Assembly: GCA_025462945.1 (NCBI GenBank) | Contig: JAOAPO010000004.1 | Coordinates: 1 to 36,054, forward strand | From: Bryobacterales bacterium | Lineage (GTDB): Bacteria; Acidobacteriota; Terriglobia; Bryobacterales; Bryobacteraceae | Length of the DNA stretch: 36,054 nucleotides | Reading direction: 5' to 3' | In this document: piece after piece, positions 35,898 to 36,054 of the stretch | How the letters are laid out: every line of letters starts with the position of its first letter | How positions within the stretch are numbered: position 1 is the stretch's first letter | Notes under the pieces: model-generated | Told to the model about the DNA's origin: nothing | Database searches by the model: none | What the model saw: the letters and a program-made list of their open reading frames with translations, nothing else | Program-made: the position numbers and the translations under genes

Positions 35898-36054
35898 CTG
35901 GCGAAGGAAAAATTTGACCGCAGCAAGCCTCACGTAAACATCGGGACGATTGGCCACATCGATCACGGCAAGACGACGCTGACGGCGGCTATCACGAAGG
36001 TACTGAGCAAGCACAACCCGAACAACAAGTTCCGTTCGTTCGACACCATCGACA
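35898..36054 (+). CDS. tuf: Elongation factor Tu, N-terminal part (runs off the window)
   Basis: The reading [22 protein letters not shown] is unmistakably EF-Tu, the GTPase that brings aminoacyl-tRNA to the ribosome; the P-loop GHIDHGKTT follows, with isoleucine where most bacteria have valine. The codon at the position of the usual ATG is CTG (35898-35900), with AAGGA at 35882-35886, eleven bases upstream. The frame is open further upstream, with no ATG or GTG; the nearest TTG (35787) is in the tail of the terminator. So the start is either a true CTG or a base error. Fifty-two codons are visible. Confidence 0.96.
   Translation, partial: MAKEKFDRSKPHVNIGTIGHIDHGKTTLTAAITKVLSKHNPNNKFRSFDTID

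Overview
The window joins a tailed-phage prophage arm (about 1-14,555, all on the minus strand) to ordinary bacterial chromosome (about 14,976-36,054). DNA is GC-rich throughout apart from a few AT-richer control regions. The host is most likely an acidobacterium of the Bryobacter/Solibacter type. That rests on a secreted carboxypeptidase-regulatory-domain protein, a DUF885 peptidase, the EF-Tu P-loop variant GHIDHGKT and the general protein style. It is a guess from pattern recognition, not a database result.

Prophage arm, read leftwards from about 14,555. A tightly packed early operon of five small genes comes first, almost all joined by ATGA or GTGA stop-start overlaps: a membrane peptide, two cysteine/histidine-bearing or unknown proteins, and two small unknowns. 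It is followed by a ParB-family protein with a cysteine cluster and a lysine/proline/alanine tail, then a P4/D5-type primase-helicase. A 520-bp AT-richer gap with a strong cluster of GTGAC-core repeats separates replication genes from two small genes and a lambda-like head module. The head module runs small terminase, large terminase, gpW-like neck protein, portal, a fused prohead protease-major capsid protein, and a DUF2190 decoration protein cut by the window edge. No integrase, repressor, tail or lysis gene is visible; they would lie left of base 1.

Host part. 14,976-22,355 holds a membrane-anchored J-domain protein, a secreted carboxypeptidase-regulatory-like protein, a diacylglycerol-kinase-family lipid kinase whose start is unclear, NAD-dependent DNA ligase (ligA), and a DUF885 Zn peptidase overlapping ligA.

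22,390-35,337 is a surface-glycan locus. It starts with a methyltransferase and a polysaccharide deacetylase (ATGA-coupled), faced by a convergent glycosyltransferase-methyltransferase fusion. A rightward run of eight coupled genes follows: an ABC exporter, two related GT2 enzymes with a shared N-terminal extension, a methyltransferase, two more GT2 enzymes, a GT4 enzyme and galE. With an ABC exporter and no Wzx/Wzy-like gene in sight, the likely product is a short lipid-linked oligosaccharide or glycolipid built in the cytoplasm and flipped by the exporter.

The right edge carries tRNA-Tyr(GTA), tRNA-Thr(GGT), a strong terminator-like hairpin and the beginning of tuf (EF-Tu), a common bacterial arrangement. 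The tuf reading frame has CTG where the ATG is expected. Together with the lipid kinase, this makes two conserved genes here without a canonical start codon at the expected place.
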